Under the pieces are notes generated by a model, which searched no databases, was not told the origin of the DNA, and worked only from the letters and a program-made list of their open reading frames with translations. The translations under genes were made by a program, and so were the position numbers. Positions 58,245-64,000 of a stretch of 64,000 bases of DNA are shown one piece after another (the first letter of the stretch is position 1; each line of letters opens with the position of its first letter). The stretch comes from Spodoptera frugiperda. Taxonomy: Eukaryota > Arthropoda > Insecta > Lepidoptera > Noctuidae. The stretch covers positions 2,224,001 through 2,288,000 of the forward strand of contig NC_064226.1 in assembly GCF_023101765.2 (NCBI RefSeq). Direction: 5' to 3'.

Positions 58245-61223
58245 TACAAATGTGATGATCATTCATAACTGAGAAGCAAAAAAAGTTACAACAATAAATA
58301 TTTTTTTTAATACGGTACGGGTATATTATATAAATAAGAGATGGTATAAATTATAATTAATGTGAAAATGTCATGGCACCATTATTCTTTTGAGGATTTT
58401 GACCGCGGAGCAATCCTAAGTACTTATATCCTACTTGCTGGTCCGACCTAAATAACTGCCTTATTGGTCAACCTACTTATGTCCGGAGTACAATATGCTT
58501 GGATGCTTGCTCCCATTTAACCAATGAATAACGTATTTTACGAGTACCTATCAACCTTCCAACAGATCATATTCTACGTCTATGTACAATGTACACAGAG
58601 AGAAATGCATAAAACACATTATTTTTATTTAAAACGACCGAGATTAGAAACCATTCGCTCACGACTTAAAGGTATCCATTTAGGCATTTTGTCCAAGTCA
58701 TATTTTCCAACCCTTTTCGTTTAAAAGACCTGTAGCGACATCTATTGGCACATTTTGCGTACTATTAAATGTCTGGTCCACGCTTTTGCAGTACGCATAC
58801 ATCGATTCGGCGCAACCATTGGTTATTTGAGTCAATCGCCTGTCGTATTACGGCTAGCAATTAGTCACATTTGTGCTAAAACTAATAGGAAAACATTAAA
58901 ATTACTATTTGATTTCCAATTTACAAATATTTATCGTATAATTCACATTGTTCAAAATGTCGAAGGCAACATGGGCGGACACTAGACTAGAATATATACG
59001 AAAGGGGTGCAGCGTGCAAAAACGCAAGGCGAAATCGATAGAGGGCGCTCGTTAGCCCTAGACGAACATACATTGACTAAATTGAGGATGTATTGAAAAA
59101 AGCTAAATTAAAAGCACTACCATTCAATTAGATGTAGAAATAATTAAATAGATTGTATAATTAACAATAAGCGATAGAAGTATGCCAAAATCATTTGGCC
59201 TTCCATTTTACCTTCTTCCTACCCCAATCGAAGACAGACAGGCGTGATATTAGAAGCGATTACATAACATAAACTTAAAAAATAAAAAAATACCAAAATA
59301 ATAATCGTCAGGACGTTTGATTACGTAAGCAAAAATAGGAAAACCCAACGGAAAATCCAGGAAATTACACCCATATGGTGCCTCGAAGAGTAACTCTTTA
59401 TAAAACCACACGAAACAAAGTAAATAAACCAATTAGGCTTAATTATCATTATTAAACGATCTGAACTGAATAATTAGCAACGTATCTAACTATTCATAAG
59501 CCATCGACCTCTAATTTTGGGAATCTTAAAATTAAGCGCTAAGCAAGTGTGCTAAGCGCTTTAAACTGTTACGGATCAATTAATAAAAAAAATCAGATAC
59601 TTATTACTTCATTAGAATGTATTTCATGAATAATATTGTAAGATACCAATGGCCAGATATTATTATGTCTGTAACAGGTGAAAATTTCATAGATACTGTA
59701 TCTACCTATATCCGTTGTCGCTAAAATAATAAAAGAAATATTTATAAAACAAAAGTTGGCAATACCCGGCTAAACAATGCAGGACTTTTATTTTTGGTAA
59801 CTTGAGTAAGTAAGTTAACATATCCGATGATAACGAGGTTTAGTCATATTTTCGTAGTTACTTTTATAGCTGTCATTATCTAATGAGTTCTAAAATTTTG
59901 TTCTCATTTACGAGTGCGTACCACTACACTAGTGTTCTAGCCATTCCTAAAATTCCTTGAGGGTAGATAACTTATTTTAATTTTAATGTCCGTCTTGTAG
60001 ATTATTTTAAAACATTAGACACGTATTTTTTATTTTCTTACGGAAACAAATACTTTCGAAGATATATCTATTTAAAATGCCGCGTGGCATCACTTCTAGG
60101 TACGTTTTATACGTAGAAATGGCGTATTTTCTCTGGTTCTCTCTCGGAAAATCTCTGGATCGGTCAACAACATCACAAATGCCAAAAATCAATCTCTGTT
60201 CTGGCGTGAGATCGGTTCCCTGTAGACTCCAGTCAATTACTCCATCAATTGCTGTGTTATTACTTATTATCGAGATGTCTATAGTCTACACTCCTGGGAT
60301 GCAACAGCTAATGAGTAAGTAGTTACAGGGTGTATCTTCAAATACTTTAACAATAAATAATGACAACTGGTAAGAGATTCATTATCCTTCACGCAAAGAT
60401 AACTATTATTCAGGTAACATTTAAACTAAAAGCAATCGAATAGAAATATTGAATTCATAAGTTACATGGTAAAAAAAGATTATTTATAATCCCTTAATAA
60501 TTCACATAATTTTGTTACATGTCAAAACACCACTATCAAGTGTTAAGTCAATTATAATATCAATAAATTCTTTGTATTCTATTAGGTTTTTCCAAAGACA
60601 GTCAATATTGGAAGGGTGACATGACAACCAATGAGTATTATTTCTAGCACCCCAGACATGAGCTATGGGAAAATACCGCGTGGGTTTAATCATTACCTAC
60701 GTCTGGCAGACCCCCTCAAACCGCTCCCGGCTGGAGGGTGAATGCCCTACGAATAAAAGGACATTCACACGATATAAATATTAAATCTACATTTTGTAAT
60801 CAATTGGCTAAAAAGAGAAAATAGCCCTGCTTTTCGATGTTTAGCCTTGTGCAGAGAAACTAGGAAAAACGATATTGGATAGTTTAATATTTGTTCTGTA
60901 TTTAGGCCTAAGATAATGTTATAAATAGGAAAATGATAAAAGAACTAGTTTAGAAGCAACCTTTGTTTTGTTAATAAAACTGAAGGTTCGATTACCACGA
61001 CACAAACGTCGGATATTTAAGGGCTGCTTTGTACTCAAATTACCTACCCTTTCGTATATAAGACTACAATAGAAAATACATTGTGTCTCGCGGAGATCTG
61101 TGTTCCACCACACGATGGGTTAATGCATTGTTAGCATAACTTGGACAGAAATACGTCAAATTACCGTCAGTTAGAATTAACAGAAACTTAACTAGGCATT
61201 GTGAAATAAGGCCTTACTAAATA
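58245..61223. other. No supported gene; repeat at 61040-61150
   Basis: Short frames only. 61040-61150 resembles the repeat at 24820-24970. Confidence 0.4.
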
Positions 61224-61905
61224 ACGGGTGTCCCAATAAGAACGCAAGATTTAAATTTGGCGGCATTCGAAGTATCATTGTTTGACATTTGAACAAGTGT
61301 TATTTTTTGTTAGTATAAGGTACGAGGTTAGTAAAAATGGAGCGCTACACGATTAAAAATGAGCCAGGTCAAGCGCAAACAGTCAATCATGGTGTTCGGT
61401 ATCGTAAAATGATAACCAGTCTTTTCGTACCTCGAATTGAAGAAATGGGTTTGGAAGGCATGTGGTTTCAACAAGATAGCGCCACATGTCATACAACCAG
61501 AGAAACAATTGAATTGCTGCATCAGTCATGTCCCGGTCGTGTTATTTTACGTTTTGGAGACCAGAATTAGCCGCCTAGATCATGTGATTTATCACCATTA
61601 GACTTTTTTCTTTGGGGTTTCTTAAAGTCGATGGTTTATGCGAATAAGCCGACGACGACTCTTAAAAAGGAAATTGGACGCTGTATTAATGAAATACCGT
61701 AGCATTTATGCAATACGGTCATTGAAAATTTCATTGAAAGATCGCGTATGTTTCAGCAAACTAGCGGCAGCCATCTGCCCGATGTATGTTCCATAGATAA
61801 CCTCATACTCTCTACTTTACGATATTATAAAGCTTTCACGATTTTTTTAAAAATATCTGCGTTTTATTTAAAATTTAAATCTTGCGTTCTTGTTGGGACA
61901 CCCTT
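61224..61905 (+). mobile_element. Mariner-like element, internally deleted, 682 bp
   Basis: Terminal inverted repeats at 61226-61256 (GGGTGTCCCAATAAGAACGC and on) and 61873-61903 pair with one mismatch over 31 bases. A TA dinucleotide lies just outside each end (61222-61223 and 61906-61907), the usual target of the Tc1/mariner superfamily. A full element would be about 1.2-1.3 kb, so close to half is missing. Confidence 0.9.
61337..61770 (+). pseudogene. Mariner-family transposase, broken (DD41D spacing)
   Basis: Starting at ATG 61337, the first 10-20 residues look like a transposase N-terminus. The DNA-binding helices and first catalytic Asp are then lost to an internal deletion, and the frame continues into the catalytic C-terminal half. 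Seen: F-Q-Q-D-S-A-T-C-H-T with the second catalytic Asp, then an in-frame TAG where the family has Trp, P-P-R-S-C-D-L-S-P-L-D-F-F-L-W-G with the third Asp, and a second TAG before H-L-C-N. Counting 41 residues between the last two Asp suggests the DD41D (rosa-like) group. It cannot make an active enzyme. Confidence 0.88.
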
Positions 61906-64000
61906 TAAAAATAACTCATATAAATATACTGAGAAAAGTTCTACTAATTTCGTATCATAGAGGGACTATTTCTCATGAGCAGAATGCGCGGATGCAAAGA
62001 ATGGGTAAGTAATCAAATTAGTTGAAGTTGATTTAAAATTTCAATAAGTTTAGTTACTTAATCCACAGTTAGTTTTAAATGAATACATAAGATTGTGAAA
62101 TCAGAGACTTGCTGTATCATTCGCTAATGGCTTTAGTTTTAGTTGTCAATATTAAGATTAAAAGATTAATTAAAACCTAATTAGACCGTGGACAGAATAG
62201 AGGTTAAATACCAATCAATATCAATGACGTATAGGATTTCCCAGTCAAATCTACTCTATTCTGTTATCTATCGTTAGTTTGCAATTAGATATACCACCCT
62301 ATGCTATATTAATGGTAGAAAATGACTAAACAATGCTCTTTTTCATTAACTTTATCATATACATACCAACCTAGGTAATGTTAGTGTGTATTTTGTTACA
62401 AAATTCAGAAAAGCTGCATACCTAATTAAACTAAAAACCCACTCGCAATGTCCATCATCATCGCCTTTATTAGTTAAACAACTGTTCTAGAACATTTACT
62501 TTATCAAACCCAAGGAAATTGTGTACAATATACAATAATAACAACATGGAGTTGTCCTCAACTTATCCCCAAGCTACGTAAGCAAGCCTTGCGTGTTAAT
62601 TCGGCTTCGATTGTGTCTGCGCCGTAGCGCGCCTGCGCCAAACTTCCACAAATCGATTCGGAAAAGTCAACGTCCTGTCGCCATCCGTTTAGTTGGGAAC
62701 GCAAACCGAAGCAAAACTGGGACCGTATGACCACAGTTCCTTGTTACAACCAATTTAATACGTACATTTGTATAAATTCCCGTCCATTTTACGCAATACT
62801 CACCGACCTACATCAACATTAGCCACAGAACTGAGTAATTAAGATCACTATCTTTTATATTTCGTTTAGCAACGGTACTAAACACTTTAGTTAGGTACTC
62901 GATTAAATTACACACATGTCTTATCGTTGACTCATGTGTAAGTACGTAGGTACCGACATAAAGAACTGAAAAATCAATTGAATTCAAAAGCACGTTGTTG
63001 GCGAGACATAGTTTGCTGTGGGATGAGACCCCGCCTCTATAAAACAGTGCCGACGCATTGCGGACGAATCCACAGCTCACTTCGATCGGGAAATGCAAAT
63101 GGAAAATTGGAAATAGCTTTACCGTTAGCCAGACAAAGGCCTTGAATGTTGTTAAAGCAACACTTTAGCCCAGTACTTATTAATATTAAAACAATGTTAG
63201 CTGTGTATCTATAACAAAATCTACATAATTATTTACATAAAAAATAGATTTATTATCCCGTTCATTTCATAGAAAAGAAACATTTCCATTTCATCCACGC
63301 GCTTGTTCCATTTACAATGTCAATTTAAAAAGGAAATAAGATTTATTTATTTCCAATAAAATAATGCTATGGTTTATTTCTGTAAATAGGCTACCGAATA
63401 GCAGTGTTACCCGTCATGTTATTTAAGATCAAGCAAATTTTAAAATAAAAAAAAAGATTGGGCCTCAATCTTTTACATTGGCATTTCCTATCTGACCACT
63501 CTGAGATGAAACACCGAAACAAACGCAAGGGCCCCAGACTCTTTTAAATTTCAGACAAAGAAAAATAATTTAGGAGAACCGTGTCTCAACATAACTAACT
63601 TCAAATGCACTGGCAAACTATAAATAAACGAGAATTAGGTAAGTAGAACAATTGTTATCGTACTATCATGAAAATTAAAAGATATGGTACGATAAGGCGA
63701 ATCAAAGAAACAATATTGGATAATTTATCAAAAGATAAAACTTCAATTTCGTAATACTGAAGCAATTTGCATGAACTTATCTCGAGAATTTCGTTGTTCC
63801 GAATACTTTTTTTATAAAGACGATAAAATACATAGTGCCTAGCCACGTGCATGATGATGATATTTAAAAAATATAAAAAATAAATTGATACTTATGTAAC
63901 GCTGAAAATAAATTGAAACAAGTTGTTATCATAAAATAGAAGTCCACTTTTATACACACTATGCAGTTTTAACTGTACAGTTAAATCGTAGGTCTATACA
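61906..64000. other. No supported gene
   Basis: AT-rich DNA to the window end. A small CpG-richer stretch lies at 62610-62660, and a 9-bp stem hairpin at 63453-63475 (AAAAGATTG, GGCCT, CAATCTTTT). Short frames have no features. Confidence 0.4.

Noticed and set aside
57630..58252. 8-bp target duplication for the hAT-like element
   Set aside because: The two flanks agree at only about half of the positions.

Overview
The window looks like nuclear DNA from a moth or butterfly (Lepidoptera), possibly a noctuid. It is AT-rich and its genes are split by GT-AG introns. It is peppered with short poly(A)-tailed retroposons, tRNA-derived SINEs, RTE-like LINE tails, MITEs and a mariner relic of types I associate with lepidopteran genomes. 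The species call rests on my memory of these repeat families and was not searched. There is no bacterial-style operon, CRISPR array, rRNA or free-standing tRNA gene.

Three protein-coding genes can be built exon by exon with matching splice phases. (1) A three-exon gene on the plus strand at 4304-6078 encodes a 123-residue secreted peptide precursor. (2) A two-exon gene on the minus strand at 10164-9425 encodes an 83-residue secreted precursor. The two face each other tail to tail. Both have the layout signal peptide, short propeptide ending in a basic R-V-[K/R]-R site, Gly-rich body, and a tail with S-F-[T/S]-K followed by Ser/Ala/Thr. (3) An eleven-exon gene on the minus strand, from 40451 to 19224, encodes a complete 704-residue organic anion transporting polypeptide (OATP/SLCO). 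It carries the OATP family signature D-P-R-W-V-G-A-W-W and a Cys-rich extracellular loop. It is probably of the Oatp74D (ecdysone importer) type, but that subfamily call is tentative. The eleven exons sum to 2115 coding bases, which is 705 codons including the stop.

Layout: 1-4200 is repeat-rich intergenic DNA with a near-perfect 163-bp hairpin and a retroposon flanked by a perfect 16-bp target duplication. 4200-10250 holds the two small secreted-peptide genes. 10250-14500 is dominated by a roughly 1.6-kb CpG-rich minisatellite (49-bp unit, over 30 copies). 14500-19223 is AT-rich, nearly free of retroposons, and could be a very long 3' UTR of the OATP gene. 19224-40451 is the OATP gene, whose introns carry many retroposons, including two copies of one 385-bp repeat in introns 2 and 7. 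40460-41250 and 54300-54760 are GC/CpG-rich patches that could be promoters or 5' noncoding exons. 41250-61200 has no gene I can support. 57638-58244 is a possible hAT-type non-autonomous element. 61224-61905 is an internally deleted mariner-like element with intact terminal repeats and a broken transposase. The rest, to 64000, shows no gene.

No clearly new multi-gene system is visible. The best leads are the pair of furin-processed Gly-rich peptides, the CTACG/CGTAG minisatellite, and the long hairpin.
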